Assembly: GCF_000497755.1 (NCBI RefSeq)
Contig: NZ_AYOD01000014.1
Span: 27,100-91,099 of the forward strand
Source: Aliihoeflea sp. 2WW
Lineage (GTDB): Bacteria > Pseudomonadota > Alphaproteobacteria > Rhizobiales > Rhizobiaceae
Length of the DNA stretch: 64,000 nucleotides
Direction of reading: 5' to 3'
In this document: in pieces, positions 8,463 to 18,314 of the stretch
Numbering within the stretch: position 1 is the first letter of the stretch
Layout of the letters: the number at the start of each line of letters is the position of its first letter
Program-made: the position numbers and the translations under genes
Notes under the pieces: model-generated
Told to the model about the DNA's origin: nothing
The model's input: the letters and a program-made list of their open reading frames with translations, nothing else
Databases searched by the model: none

Positions 8463-9026
8463 TTACTGCCTCTGCGAGCCGGGCTGGAGCAGCATGCGCA
8501 CGCGCCCGCCGCCCTGGTTGCCGCAGCCGTCGAGTTCGGCGACGCCGGTGTTCATCTGGACGCGAAGCTGGCAGCCGACGATGACGTTCTCGCCCTCGGT
8601 CAGCACGACCTCGCGGCCGGAAAGCGTCAGAAGCTCGGTGCCCATGTCGAACGTCCCGCGATCGCCGGTGGCGACCTGCGTGGCGGTCTGGATATAGACC
8701 GTTTCCTCGACCTCGATGCGCTCGATGTCCGAAGCGCCGGTCGAAGGCGTCGAGGCGCCGGAGCCGTCGCTGACGTAATGGACGACCATGCGCCCGGCGC
8801 GCAGCGTCGTCTCGCCCTGCACGACCTGAACGTTGCCGGTGAAGACGGCGGTGCCGTCATTGTCGCGCACTTCGAGCCGGTCGCTCTCGATCTCGATCGG
8901 CTGGTCGCCGTCGAGCTGCAGGCCCGACATGCGGCTTGCCTGCTGGGCCGTCGCGACAGACGCCATGACGAGCGCAAGCCCGAGCACGGCCGCGCCGCCG
9001 AAAATCCCCCTGATCCCCGTCCCCAT
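8463..9026 (-). CDS. lptA: LPS transport periplasmic protein LptA
   Basis: A 187-residue exported protein with a signal peptide (about 1-27, ending VATAQQ) and one OstA/LptA domain (about 40-160) with the pattern [24 protein letters not shown]. It forms part of the periplasmic bridge that carries LPS to LptDE. Its ATG overlaps the stop codon of lptC by one base, so the two are translationally linked. Confidence 0.9.
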   Translation of the reverse strand: MGTGIRGIFGGAAVLGLALVMASVATAQQASRMSGLQLDGDQPIEIESDRLEVRDNDGTAVFTGNVQVVQGETTLRAGRMVVHYVSDGSGASTPSTGASDIERIEVEETVYIQTATQVATGDRGTFDMGTELLTLSGREVVLTEGENVIVGCQLRVQMNTGVAELDGCGNQGGGRVRMLLQPGSQRQ

Positions 9027-9679
9027 TACTGCGTCACTCCACTGGCATTGGACGCGGACTGCAGTTTCGCCCCGTCGATGCGCATGCGCACCCGGTTCTC
9101 GAAGATCAGCACCGCGCCGTCATCGGCGATCTGCATGGAGTCGGCGGTAACGTTCGTTCCGTCAAGATCAATTTCGACCGGATCGTTCGTTTGCAGCGCT
9201 CCGCTCGAAATGTCGACGATCGCCGACTGGAAGCGCGCATTGATGCCCTTCTCCGTCTGCACGCTCATCGGGCTCGTCACGTCGAGCCGGTTGGCCGTGC
9301 GGTCGAACGTGCCGCTTTCGGTGATCACCGTGACCCAGTCGTCGCCTTCGAGCGGCAGCCGGGCATTGATCTGTTCCAGGTCGATCCGGTCGCCTGCGCC
9401 GATCACCTGCGAGGCGCGCGCCGCGCTCATCGAATAGGGGCGGTTGTCGGAGGTGAAACCGTCGAGCTTGGGGTTCTGCATCACGAGGCGCCCGTCCTCG
9501 ACCGAGGTCGAGCCGAGCTGGAAGCCGATGGAGCCCGGCGACGACAGCCATGCGGCGACTGCGAAAACGACGACGAGCCCTACCGCGCCGACGGGCAGGG
9601 CGCGTTTCATGAACCGCACCCGGCTCGAATGGCGCTGCGCGCGCACGAAGCGGTCGTCCGGCCTTGAAATGTCGGTCAT
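9026..9679 (-). CDS. lptC: LPS export protein LptC
   Basis: A 217-residue bitopic protein: a short cytoplasmic start, one membrane span (about 26-48, LPVGAVGLVVVFAVAAWLSS) and a periplasmic LptC beta-jellyroll domain. It links the LptBFG motor to LptA. It is the first gene of the lptC-lptA-lptB run. In many rhizobia rnd (ribonuclease D) sits just upstream, but here rnd is elsewhere (36765-37382). Confidence 0.88.
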   Translation of the reverse strand: MTDISRPDDRFVRAQRHSSRVRFMKRALPVGAVGLVVVFAVAAWLSSPGSIGFQLGSTSVEDGRLVMQNPKLDGFTSDNRPYSMSAARASQVIGAGDRIDLEQINARLPLEGDDWVTVITESGTFDRTANRLDVTSPMSVQTEKGINARFQSAIVDISSGALQTNDPVEIDLDGTNVTADSMQIADDGAVLIFENRVRMRIDGAKLQSASNASGVTQ

Positions 9680-9729
9680 CTCGAACCTCTGTCAGGGCGT
9701 TGAGAACCACCCTGCTTCTCGATCTGTGC

Positions 9730-9751
9730 TGCGATCGGCATGCGGATCGCA
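9730..9751. promoter_or_regulatory. 22-bp dyad between lptC and sppA
   Basis: TGCGATC and GATCGCA flank a GCATGC core; the 22-bp whole is palindromic apart from one mismatched pair. It lies about 50 bp upstream of lptC and 220 bp upstream of sppA. It could be an operator, but no binding protein is suggested by the sequence. The rest of the 292-bp gap (9680-9971) shows nothing recognisable. Confidence 0.35.
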
Positions 9752-9971
9752 GGATTTGTCGCTGCTATGCGCCGTTTTGCCTGAAACTTCTATGAACGAA
9801 ATCTTCGAACGACTTGGATAAGCGCCCAATATGGTGATTTTCCGGCTATTGAACAGGGGTGCCTCTCACGCAAGGTGATGCGGCCATGTGCGTGGCTGTC
9901 CTGCGCCGCCTCTTCTATCCGCCTCTGCCATCGGATAAGAAAAGCCTTCGCGAAGAAGAAGGACGACCGGC

Positions 9972-10940
9972 ATGGCCGCACGAGCCGACGATCTGATCGA
10001 CCGCAGACGGTTGCGGCGCAAGCTCTCATTCTGGCGCGTCGCCGCCATCCTGCTCGTCGCGGCGATCGTCGTCGCGACCACGGGCTATTTCTGGCGCGAC
10101 GGCACCGGCGTGGGCATCGCGCACATCGCCCGCATCAAGATCGAGGGCACGATCACCGAGGACGAGGAGCTTCTGGAGCGTCTCGAACGCGTCCGGGAAT
10201 CGGCGATGGTCCGGGGTGTGATCCTGCACGTCAACTCGCCCGGCGGCACGACCGCGGGCGGCGAGGCGGTGTTCGAGGCTGTGCGCAAGCTGGCCGCCGA
10301 AAAGCCGGTCGTCGCGCAGGTCGGCACGCTTGCCGCCTCGGCCGGCTACATGATCGCCAGCGCGGCCGACCATATCGTCGCGCGCCAGTCCTCCATCGTC
10401 GGCTCGATCGGCGTCCTCTTCCAGTATCCGGACGTTACCGGGCTGATGGACAATCTCGGCATCAAGGTGGACGGCGTGAAGTCCTCGCCGCTCAAGGCCG
10501 AGCCCTCGCCCTTCACGCCGACGACCGAGGAGGAACGCGCGATGATCCGCGCCCTCGTCATGGACAGTTATGAATGGTTCGTCGGCCTCGTTCAGGATCG
10601 TCGGCCGCTCGATCGCGCCGAGGTGCTGGCGCTTGCGGACGGCTCGATCTTCACCGGCCGTCAGGCGCTGGACAGCAAACTGGTCGACAGCCTCGGCGGC
10701 GAGGAAGAGGCGGTGCGCTGGCTGGGCACGCGCGGCGTCGATGGCGAACTCGAAGTCGTCGAGTGGAAGCCGCGCAATCAGGGCGGCTGGTGGGGCGTCG
10801 GATCGCAGGCGACCGTCGCCTCGCTCCTCGGCCTCGACCGCCTCGTGGACGCGCTTTTCGCCCGCGCCGGACTGGAGCCCTTGTTTCTTGACGGGCTTGT
10901 ATCGGTCTGGCAACCTCGCTCCTCATCGACGGCCGACTAA
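9972..10940 (+). CDS. sppA: Signal peptide peptidase SppA, S49 family
   Basis: A 322-residue, single-domain SppA. One membrane anchor lies at about 21-40 and the S49 protease domain follows at about 50-265. The probable catalytic Ser is S123 in LAASAGY, with the paired Lys most likely at K170 or K175 in VKSSPLK. It cuts leftover signal peptides in the membrane. It heads a plus-strand run with ihfB and lapA, an order common in rhizobia. Confidence 0.92.
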   Translation: MAARADDLIDRRRLRRKLSFWRVAAILLVAAIVVATTGYFWRDGTGVGIAHIARIKIEGTITEDEELLERLERVRESAMVRGVILHVNSPGGTTAGGEAVFEAVRKLAAEKPVVAQVGTLAASAGYMIASAADHIVARQSSIVGSIGVLFQYPDVTGLMDNLGIKVDGVKSSPLKAEPSPFTPTTEEERAMIRALVMDSYEWFVGLVQDRRPLDRAEVLALADGSIFTGRQALDSKLVDSLGGEEEAVRWLGTRGVDGELEVVEWKPRNQGGWWGVGSQATVASLLGLDRLVDALFARAGLEPLFLDGLVSVWQPRSSSTAD

Positions 10941-11097
10941 AAATTTAATGAAATCATTCGGCTAGAGCATCGCTGTCAGGAATGGTAACCGGTTTTGCGG
11001 ATCGGTGCGATGCGCGATGGGTCATGTGGATCGCCACGAGCTCCGACGAGGGGGCAGGCGGTCCTGCTGCGGCGGGTCCTGGGAGAGGGATGGGACG

Positions 11098-11388
11098 ATG
11101 ATCAAATCCGAACTGGTGCAGACGATTGCCAACCGCAATCCGCATCTTTTCCTTCGCGACGTCGAGAATATCGTCAACGCGATCTTCGACGAGATTACCG
11201 AGGCCCTGGCACAGGGAAACCGCGTGGAACTGCGCGGCTTCGGGGCCTTTTCGGTCAAGAACCGGCCAGCGCGTGTCGGGCGGAACCCGCGCACGGGCGA
11301 GGCCGTTGAAGTGGAGGAAAAGTGGGTCCCCTTCTTCAAGACCGGCAAGGAACTGCGCGAGCGGCTGAACACCGACGCCTCGTCCTGA
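11098..11388 (+). CDS. ihfB: Integration host factor beta subunit
   Basis: A 96-residue HU/IHF family protein. The DNA-bending arm shows [20 protein letters not shown], with the Pro that wedges into DNA. The ATG at 11098 was preferred over 11005 because it gives the family start MIKSELV. It pairs with IhfA (not in the window) and bends DNA at promoters, including sigma-54 promoters. Confidence 0.93.
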   Translation: MIKSELVQTIANRNPHLFLRDVENIVNAIFDEITEALAQGNRVELRGFGAFSVKNRPARVGRNPRTGEAVEVEEKWVPFFKTGKELRERLNTDASS

Positions 11389-11416
11389 GCCGCCAAGCCC
11401 GCCAAACGGAGCACCT

Positions 11417-11722
11417 ATGCGCAAATTCGTCGGCCTCGCCATCTATCTTCCGATAGCGATCCTCCTGATCGCGCTCGCGGTGGCGAACCGCGGCTGGGTG
11501 CCGTTCTCGCTCGACCCGTTCAACGCCGACAATCCGGCGCTCACCTTCCAGGCGCCGCTTTTCGTTCTCTTGTTCCTGACGCTGGTGCTGGGCATGTTTC
11601 TCGGCTCGATCGCGACCTGGCTGCGCCAGGCGCCCTATCGCAAGATGGCCCGACAGCAGCGCGCCCAGCAGCCCGAATCCACTGACGCCTCGGGCAAGGT
11701 CGTCGCCCGCCCGCGCGCCTAG
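11417..11722 (+). CDS. lapA: LapA domain (DUF1049) membrane protein
   Basis: A 101-residue protein with two membrane spans (about 5-25 and 47-70) and a short charged cytoplasmic tail, matching the LapA/DUF1049 family involved in lipopolysaccharide assembly in E. coli. It follows ihfB by 28 bp, the usual alphaproteobacterial arrangement. The E. coli partner lapB is not adjacent. Its stop codon overlaps by 4 bp the stop of the convergent HAD gene. Confidence 0.8.
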   Translation: MRKFVGLAIYLPIAILLIALAVANRGWVPFSLDPFNADNPALTFQAPLFVLLFLTLVLGMFLGSIATWLRQAPYRKMARQQRAQQPESTDASGKVVARPRA

Positions 11723-12423
11723 CCGTCGATTTCACCGACCAGCGCGACCAGGCCGGAAAGGTCCGCCATCTCGCGAAAGCGCGGATGTGCGTCCGGCTTG
11801 TCGGCGTGCTCGAAGCTCCATGTCAGTTCGTGGGGCACGTAGACCCCCCAACTCCCCGCATCGAGCGCCGGGACGACGTCCGACTTGAGCGAGTTGCCGA
11901 TCATCATCGCCGAGGACGGGTCGTGCCCGCCGACCGAGAAGATGCGCGCATAGGTCGCCTCGCTCTTGTCCGAGACGATCTCCACCGCGTCGAAGTGCTC
12001 GCCGAGGCCTGACGCGGCCAGCTTGCGCTCCTGGTCGAAAAGGTCGCCCTTGGTGATGAGGACGAGGCGATAGCGCCCCGCAAGCGCCTCCAGCGTCTCG
12101 GCGGCATGCGGCAGCGTCTCGACCGGATGGCGCAGCATCTCGCGGCCGGCGGCGAGAATCTTCCCGATCGTCTCCGCCGGCACCCGCCCATCCGTGATCT
12201 CGATCGCCGTCTCGATCATCGACAGGGTGAAGCCCTTGATGCCGAATCCGTAATGCCCGAGATTGCGCTTCTCGGCCTCGAGCAGGCGCGCCGTCAGATG
12301 ATCCTTCTCCGCGTGATCTGCCAGAAGCTCGGCAAAATGCGCCTCGGTCATGCGGAAGAACTGCTCGTTCTGCCACAAAGTGTCGTCGGCATCGAAGCCG
12401 ATGGTTGTTAGGGAATGCGCCAT
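11719..12423 (-). CDS. HAD family hydrolase
   Basis: A 234-residue haloacid-dehalogenase-fold protein. The nucleophile motif is GFDADDTLW near residue 8; motif II is LVLITKGD and motif IV is MMIGNSLKSD. The cap between the first two motifs is helical. It is likely a phosphatase, but the substrate cannot be read from sequence. It is convergent with lapA and divergent from the methyltransferase gene at 12453. Confidence 0.88.
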   Translation of the reverse strand: MAHSLTTIGFDADDTLWQNEQFFRMTEAHFAELLADHAEKDHLTARLLEAEKRNLGHYGFGIKGFTLSMIETAIEITDGRVPAETIGKILAAGREMLRHPVETLPHAAETLEALAGRYRLVLITKGDLFDQERKLAASGLGEHFDAVEIVSDKSEATYARIFSVGGHDPSSAMMIGNSLKSDVVPALDAGSWGVYVPHELTWSFEHADKPDAHPRFREMADLSGLVALVGEIDG

Positions 12424-12452
12424 CTGCCCTTCCTTGCGGTTGCCGCGCCTCT

Positions 12453-13505
12453 ATGGCAGAAGCGCGCGCATCTGTCCTGAACGAGAACGAGAGCTTGAAA
12501 TCCAGGGAGCGCAACAGGCGCCGCGACCGGCCCGAGACGTCCGACCGTGCGCCGCAATCGGCGCCGGCGCCGAAGGCCGCGCGCGATCTGTCGCGCCGCA
12601 AGGGCGCGCTGCCGGCCGAAAACCTGCCGCTGATCCTCGAGGTCGCGCCGAATGACGACTACGCGCTGATCGATTCCGGCGCGGGGCTGAAGCTCGAGCA
12701 GTACGGCCCATACCGCATCGTGCGCCCGGAAGGGCAGGCGATCTGGCAGCCGGCGCTCGGGCCCCGCGAGTGGGAGAATGTCGACGCGGTCTTCACCGGC
12801 GACACCGACGAGGAAGGCATGGGCCGCTGGCGCTTTCCGAAAAGCCCGCTCGGCGAGACCTGGCCGATGAAGCATGACGGGATCGACTATCTCGGCCGCT
12901 TCACCTCGTTCCGCCATGTCGGCGTCTTCCCCGAGCAGGCCTCGCACTGGTCGCAGATGGAAGACTGGATCAGGGCGGCGAAGCGCCCGGTCAAGGTCCT
13001 GAACCTCTTCGGCTATACCGGCCTCGCCTCGCTCGTCGCCGCACGCGCCGGCGCCGAGGTCACCCATGTCGATGCCTCGAAAAAGGCGATCGGCTGGGCA
13101 CGCGAGAACCAGGAGATGGCGGGCCTCGCCGACAAGCCGATCCGCTGGATCTGCGAGGACGCGATGAAGTTCGTCGAGCGCGAGGAGCGTCGCGAGAGCC
13201 GCTACGACATCATCCTGTTCGACCCGCCCGCTTATGGCCGCGGCCCCAAGGGCGAGGTTTGGCAGCTCTTCGAGGACCTCCCGGCGATGGCCGACATCTG
13301 CCGCTCGATCCTCACCGACAAGCCGATCGGCGTGGTGCTGACGGCCTATTCGATCCGCTCGTCCTTCTTCGCCATCCACGCTCTGATGCGCGACATCTTT
13401 GCGGGGCAGGGCGGATGCGTTGAATCGGGCGAACTGATCATTCGCGAGAAGTCCGCCGGCCGCGCCCTGTCGACCTCGCTCTTTTCGCGGTGGGTGGCGC
13501 AATGA
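12453..13505 (+). CDS. RlmI-like class I SAM-dependent RNA methyltransferase
   Basis: A 350-residue protein. The Rossmann SAM domain (about 165-350) has [26 protein letters not shown] as motif I and FDPPAYGRG as the catalytic motif IV, which points to a 23S rRNA m5C methyltransferase like RlmI/RlmK rather than to DNA. The N-terminal 60 residues are basic and probably disordered. The ATG at 12453 is the first that leaves a plausible start. It overlaps the next methyltransferase gene at an ATGA. Confidence 0.8.
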   Translation: MAEARASVLNENESLKSRERNRRRDRPETSDRAPQSAPAPKAARDLSRRKGALPAENLPLILEVAPNDDYALIDSGAGLKLEQYGPYRIVRPEGQAIWQPALGPREWENVDAVFTGDTDEEGMGRWRFPKSPLGETWPMKHDGIDYLGRFTSFRHVGVFPEQASHWSQMEDWIRAAKRPVKVLNLFGYTGLASLVAARAGAEVTHVDASKKAIGWARENQEMAGLADKPIRWICEDAMKFVEREERRESRYDIILFDPPAYGRGPKGEVWQLFEDLPAMADICRSILTDKPIGVVLTAYSIRSSFFAIHALMRDIFAGQGGCVESGELIIREKSAGRALSTSLFSRWVAQ

Positions 13506-14353
13506 GCGAGCCGAGGATGCCACGTGTCGGGCAGGTGAAGGAAATCACCAGCCTGTCGAACCCGATCGTCAAGGACATCAAGGCGCTGGCCTTGAAGAAA
13601 TTCCGCGACGAAAAGCACGCCTTCATGGCCGAGGGGCTGAAGCTCGTCATCGATGCGCTCGATGGCGGCTGGACGATCCGGACGCTGATTTATTCCAAGG
13701 CCGGCATCGGCAATCCGGCGGTGGAGAAGACTGCTGCGCGCACCGTCGCGCTGGGCGGTCTGGTGCTCGAAGTCTCCGAAAAGGTGCTCGGCGCGATCAC
13801 CCGCCGCGACAATCCGCAGATGGTCGTCGGCGTCTTCGAGCAGAGACTGACGAAGCTGCCCGACATCCGCCTTTCTGCCGGCGACGTCTGGGTGGCGCTC
13901 GACCGGGTGCGCGATCCGGGCAATCTCGGCACCATCATCCGCACCGCCGACGCGGTCGGCGCGAAAGGCGTGATCCTCGTCGGCGAGACGACCGATCCGT
14001 TCTCCCTCGAAACCGTCCGCGCCACGATGGGCTCGGTCTTTTCCGTGCCCGTCGCGCGTGCGACGCCGGAGGCCTTCCTCGCCTGGAAGGCCAAGGCGGG
14101 CGCCATGCTCGTCGGCACGCATCTCAAGGGCTCCGTCGACTACCGCACGCCGCGCTATCAGGGCCGCCCGGTCGTCCTCCTGATGGGCAACGAACAGCAG
14201 GGCCTGCCGGACGAACTGGCCCGCGCCTGCGACGAACTGGTCCGAATCCCCCAGGCCGGACGCGCCGATTCGCTCAATCTATCGGTCGCGACCGGCATCA
14301 TGCTTTACGAGGTGCGCCGCGCCGCCCTCGAAATCGGAGACAGACTGGCGTGA
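13502..14353 (+). CDS. TrmH/SpoU family RNA 2'-O-methyltransferase
   Basis: A 283-residue SPOUT enzyme. An N-terminal substrate-binding domain (about 12-100) is followed by the knotted SpoU domain (about 115-275) with [28 protein letters not shown] and [22 protein letters not shown], the three TrmH motifs. It methylates a ribose in tRNA or rRNA. Start 13502 lies in an ATGA overlap with the upstream stop, and its own end overlaps the lspA start at a GTGA, so three genes are translationally coupled. Confidence 0.88.
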   Translation: MSEPRMPRVGQVKEITSLSNPIVKDIKALALKKFRDEKHAFMAEGLKLVIDALDGGWTIRTLIYSKAGIGNPAVEKTAARTVALGGLVLEVSEKVLGAITRRDNPQMVVGVFEQRLTKLPDIRLSAGDVWVALDRVRDPGNLGTIIRTADAVGAKGVILVGETTDPFSLETVRATMGSVFSVPVARATPEAFLAWKAKAGAMLVGTHLKGSVDYRTPRYQGRPVVLLMGNEQQGLPDELARACDELVRIPQAGRADSLNLSVATGIMLYEVRRAALEIGDRLA

Positions 14354-14850
14354 GCGAAACCCATCCCCGCAATCCGCGCGTCCTGATCGGCTACGGCCTC
14401 GTCGTCATCGTCGCCGTCGCGCTCGACCAGTGGATCAAATACTGGGTCGAAACGCACATGGCGATGCACGAGCGCATCGATATCGTGCCGATGCTGGCGC
14501 TGTTCCGCACCCACAACACCGGCATCGCCTTCTCGCTCCTGTCCGAGTTCGGCTCCGTCGGCCTCGTCGTGATGACGGGCGCGGTGACGCTGTTCGTGCT
14601 CTATCTTGCCGCCAAGTCCGAACCGCACCAGCGCTGGGCGCGGCTCGGCTTCGCGCTGATCATCGGCGGCGCGATCGGCAATCTGATCGACCGCGTCTGG
14701 CTCGGTTACGTCGTCGATTACGTCCTCTTCCACCTCCCCAACTGGTCCTTCGCGGTGTTCAACCTCGCCGACGCCTTCATCACGGTCGGCGCGATGCTGG
14801 TGATCCTCGAAGAGATCATCGCCTGGCGCAAGTCCCGCACGCCAAGTTGA
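14350..14850 (+). CDS. lspA: Lipoprotein signal peptidase II
   Basis: A 166-residue polytopic membrane protease with four spans (about 10-30, 66-85, 95-115 and 135-157). Both catalytic aspartates are visible, in [15 protein letters not shown] and [11 protein letters not shown]. It removes signal peptides from prolipoproteins such as those at 38984-39604 and 59042-59371. It starts with GTG overlapping the previous stop. Confidence 0.93.
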   Translation: MSETHPRNPRVLIGYGLVVIVAVALDQWIKYWVETHMAMHERIDIVPMLALFRTHNTGIAFSLLSEFGSVGLVVMTGAVTLFVLYLAAKSEPHQRWARLGFALIIGGAIGNLIDRVWLGYVVDYVLFHLPNWSFAVFNLADAFITVGAMLVILEEIIAWRKSRTPS

Positions 14851-14910
14851 CGGCGCGCATCTGACGTCGGAAACTCGCTGCAACGCAAAAGCAGATTTCA
14901 GGGAGTTTCG

Positions 14911-15900
14911 ATGTCGGAGAGTTTCAAGGCCATCCTCGTCTCGCGCGACGACAACAAGGTCCAGTCGGTCAACACGGTCGATCTGACCGACGCCGACCTG
15001 ATGGAGGGCGACGTCACCATCGCCGTCGAGGCCACCACGGTCAATTACAAGGACGGCCTGGCGATCACCGGCAAGGCGCCTGTCGTGCGCAAATGGCCGC
15101 TGATCCCCGGCATCGATTTCGCCGGCACGGTCTTGGCGTCGAGCCATCCGGACTGGAAGGCCGGCGACAAGGTCATCCTGAACGGTTGGGGCGTCGGCGA
15201 GACCCATCACGGCGCCTATGCGGGCCGCGCGCGCGTCAGGGGTGACTGGCTGGTGCGCCTTCCCTCCGGCATGACCGCGAAGGATGCGATGGCGGTCGGC
15301 ACCGCCGGCTATACGGCAATGCTCTGCGTCATGGCATTGGAGCGGCACGGCATCGTTCCCGCCCGCGGCCCGGTCGTGGTGACGGGCGCCGCCGGCGGCG
15401 TCGGCTCGGTCGCGATCGCGATCCTTGCCCGGCTCGGCTATCGCGTCATCGCCTCGACGGGCCGGACCTCGGAAAGCGACTATCTGAAATCGCTCGGCGC
15501 GAGCGACATCATCGACCGCGAGGAACTGTCGCAGCCCGCCAAGGCGCTCGGCAAGGAACGCTGGGCCGGCGGCATCGACGCGGTCGGAAGCCACACGCTG
15601 GCGAACGTCCTGTCGATGACCTCCTATGGCGGCGCGGTCGCCGCCTGCGGCCTTGCCGGCGGCATGGACCTGCCGACCAGCGTCGCGCCCTTCATCCTGC
15701 GCGGCGTTTCGCTGCTCGGCATCGATTCGGTGATGGCCCCGCGCGAAATCCGTGAGGAGGCGTGGAAGCGCATCGGCACAGATCTCGATGCCGCCAAGCT
15801 CGCCTCCATCGCCACGACAATCGGTTTCGACGGCATCGAACAGGCCGCGCGCGACATCGTCGACGGCAAGGTCAGGGGCCGCGTGGTCGTCGAAATGTAG
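14911..15900 (+). CDS. AcuI/YhdH-type zinc-independent alcohol dehydrogenase-like reductase
   Basis: A 329-residue MDR superfamily oxidoreductase. The N-terminal GroES-like part (about 30-130) is followed by an NADPH-binding Rossmann fold with VVVTGAAGGVGSVAIAIL at about 151-168. Sequence and length match the acrylyl-CoA reductase AcuI / YhdH group, which reduces acryloyl-CoA or quinones. No propionate or DMSP genes stand nearby, so the physiological substrate is open. It has its own ribosome binding site (cagggag). Confidence 0.82.
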   Translation: MSESFKAILVSRDDNKVQSVNTVDLTDADLMEGDVTIAVEATTVNYKDGLAITGKAPVVRKWPLIPGIDFAGTVLASSHPDWKAGDKVILNGWGVGETHHGAYAGRARVRGDWLVRLPSGMTAKDAMAVGTAGYTAMLCVMALERHGIVPARGPVVVTGAAGGVGSVAIAILARLGYRVIASTGRTSESDYLKSLGASDIIDREELSQPAKALGKERWAGGIDAVGSHTLANVLSMTSYGGAVAACGLAGGMDLPTSVAPFILRGVSLLGIDSVMAPREIREEAWKRIGTDLDAAKLASIATTIGFDGIEQAARDIVDGKVRGRVVVEM

Positions 15901-15987
15901 AGCCCTTTGAGGGGCTTTCGGCGCAATCGCTAAAATTGGAACGATTGCGCCGATCCTTCCCTAACGGGGCCGTGGCATGGTTCGGCG

Positions 15988-18225
15988 ATGAAGCCGGGCC
16001 TCCATACGCGCCGCGCGGGCAGCGAGCCGACCGCCGCCATCGGGCACGCGGACGACGCGTCGTCGCGCCGCGTCGTCGCCTCGCCGCCGATGGCGATGGA
16101 CCTGCCGGATGCGCCGCAACCGGTGATCTATACGGCCGGACTGCCCGTCGCCGGTTTCCTGATGGCGATCGCTGCCGTCGCCTTCCTGACCGATGCGTCC
16201 TATCTCGTTTCCGTACCGCTCGTCGCCGGCGCGCTGACGCTGGCCGGCATGTCGCTCTTCGCCCCGCAGCTTGCCATGCGCAGGAAGGCAAGTCCGGCGC
16301 GGCTGCGCCTGCCCGCGCCTGCGGTGCCGCCGCTCGACCCCTGGTCGACGCCGGATTTGATCGAGGCGCTTGGCCTCGGCCGCATGACCCGCGACGGCGA
16401 CGGCCACATCCTTGCGATCAACGCTGAACTCGCGCGGATGCTCGGCCACGAGCCGGCCAAACTGCGCGGCGCCACGTTGAAATCGCTCGGCGTCGACCTT
16501 GCGAGCGCGCCGGATTCCGCCTTTGCCACCAGACCCGCAATCAGCGCTTTGGAATTCGCGCTGCCCGGCCAGCCGGCCGAGCGCTGGCTTTCCTGGCTGG
16601 AACTGTCCGAGCGCCGCCAGGACGGCACGGTCCGCCATCATGCGGTCGCGCGCGACATCACCCAGCGCAAGACCGCCGAGGCGGCAGGCGAGGTCTCGCG
16701 CCGGCAGGCGGTCGAGGCGAGCCGCGCGAAGTCGCGTTTCCTCGCCACCGTCAGTCACGAGATTCGCACGCCGATGAACGGCATCATGGGCATGGCGCAG
16801 CTTCTCGGCCAGACGGCGCTGTCGCCCGAACAGTCGACCTATGTCGGGGCGATCTCGACCTCGTCGAGCGCGCTTCTGGCGCTGATCGAGGATCTGCTCG
16901 ACTATTCCAAGATCGAGAGCGGCCGTCTCGATCTCGACCGCCGCCCGACCGACCTGCGCGAATTGTGCGAGAACGTCGTCGAGCTTCTGGCTGCGCGCGC
17001 GCATGCCAAGGGCATCGGCCTCGGCCTCTACGTCGCCGCCGACGTGCCGGAGCGCGCGCTGCTCGACGGCGGCAAGGTCCGGCAGATCCTTCTCAACCTC
17101 GTCGGCAATGCGATCAAGTTCACCGATCGCGGCGGGGTCCTGGTGAAGCTGGTTCGCAAGCGCGTCGATGGCGTCGAGATGATCCGGCTGAGCGTGCGCG
17201 ACACCGGGCCCGGCCTTGCGCCTGCCGATCTGTCGCGCATCTTCATGGAATACGAGCAGGCAGGCTCGGATGCGGCGCTGCGTCAGGCGGGCGCGGGGCT
17301 CGGTCTGGCGATCTCCCAGCGCATCGCCGAGGCGATGGGCGGCCGGCTGACGGCGGCGAGCAAGCCTGCCTATGGCAGCATCTTCGCTGCGCAGATTCCC
17401 ATCGAGGTGCTTGAGGAATCGTCCCCCGGCGCGCCGCTGGCCGGCAAGCGCGTGCTGATCGTCTCGCGCAACCGCATGGAGGCCGAGGCGATGGCGCTGT
17501 GCGTGCGCGATCATGGCGGCATGGCCGCCGTGGCGCGCACCGTCGAAGAGGCGGCGCACCTCGCCGAAGGCAGCGGCTTCACGCTTCTGGTAGTTGACGC
17601 CGCACTGGAGAACGACGATGGCGCCCTTTTGCGCCGGCTTCGTCAGGTCTGCGGTCATGACGCGCCCGCGATCACCCTGGTCGACCCCAAGTCGCGCGGC
17701 CGGATGGGGCATCTGCGCGCCCACGGCTATGGCCATTTCCTGCCGCGCCCGCTCCGGCGCGACACGCTGCTCAAGGTCCTGCTCGAACGGATCGAGCAGG
17801 CGAGGCCGACGCGGCGCATGACGCTCGCCCAGGCGCGCACCGCGCTCAGCGTCCTCGTCGCCGAGGACAACGAGATCAACGCGCTTCTCGCCCGCTCCGC
17901 CCTGACCCGCGCCGGCCATCGCGTCGAGACCGTCGTCAACGGAAGGTTGGCGCTGGAGGCCGCCACGATGCGGCCCGGCATGCGTTTCGACGTTATCCTG
18001 ATGGATTTGCAGATGCCGGTCATGGACGGCACGCAAGCCATCGCCGCGATCCGCGCCCATGAAGCCGAGAACGGCCTGCCGAGCGTGCCGATCCTGGTCC
18101 TGACCGCCGACGACCGGGCCGAAAGCCGGCAAACGATCCTCGCGCTCGGCGCATCCGGCGTCATCGCAAAGCCGGTCGACCCGGTCCGCCTCATCGCCAT
18201 TCTGGACGAGACGGCGGCTCGCTGA
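15988..18225 (+). CDS. Hybrid histidine kinase with two receiver-like domains
   Basis: A 745-residue membrane hybrid kinase. Two hydrophobic segments (about 50-68 and 73-92) are followed by a PAS-like sensor (about 120-225), HisKA with phospho-His H257 in TVSHEIRTPMNG, and a HATPase domain (about 360-475). Next comes a degenerate receiver (about 485-600): the acidic pocket reads SRNR, D537 remains, and the conserved Lys is replaced in PRPLRR. The second receiver (about 618-740) is intact with EDN, D673 and a Lys in IAKPVD. It precedes olsB by 89 bp. The signal and target are unknown. Confidence 0.88.
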   Translation: MKPGLHTRRAGSEPTAAIGHADDASSRRVVASPPMAMDLPDAPQPVIYTAGLPVAGFLMAIAAVAFLTDASYLVSVPLVAGALTLAGMSLFAPQLAMRRKASPARLRLPAPAVPPLDPWSTPDLIEALGLGRMTRDGDGHILAINAELARMLGHEPAKLRGATLKSLGVDLASAPDSAFATRPAISALEFALPGQPAERWLSWLELSERRQDGTVRHHAVARDITQRKTAEAAGEVSRRQAVEASRAKSRFLATVSHEIRTPMNGIMGMAQLLGQTALSPEQSTYVGAISTSSSALLALIEDLLDYSKIESGRLDLDRRPTDLRELCENVVELLAARAHAKGIGLGLYVAADVPERALLDGGKVRQILLNLVGNAIKFTDRGGVLVKLVRKRVDGVEMIRLSVRDTGPGLAPADLSRIFMEYEQAGSDAALRQAGAGLGLAISQRIAEAMGGRLTAASKPAYGSIFAAQIPIEVLEESSPGAPLAGKRVLIVSRNRMEAEAMALCVRDHGGMAAVARTVEEAAHLAEGSGFTLLVVDAALENDDGALLRRLRQVCGHDAPAITLVDPKSRGRMGHLRAHGYGHFLPRPLRRDTLLKVLLERIEQARPTRRMTLAQARTALSVLVAEDNEINALLARSALTRAGHRVETVVNGRLALEAATMRPGMRFDVILMDLQMPVMDGTQAIAAIRAHEAENGLPSVPILVLTADDRAESRQTILALGASGVIAKPVDPVRLIAILDETAAR

Positions 18226-18314
18226 CCTGCCGGCGGCGTGACTTTCGCGCCTGTCATGATTATGTTGCTCAAGGCGGCTATGGATCGCACATCCGGTGAT
18301 GTGGAGACTGGCCG

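Noticed and set aside
15961..18132. 723-codon open frame on the minus strand
   Set aside because: It is the antisense shadow of the hybrid kinase gene; its translation is Arg/Ala/Gly-rich and has no domain, as expected in high-GC DNA.
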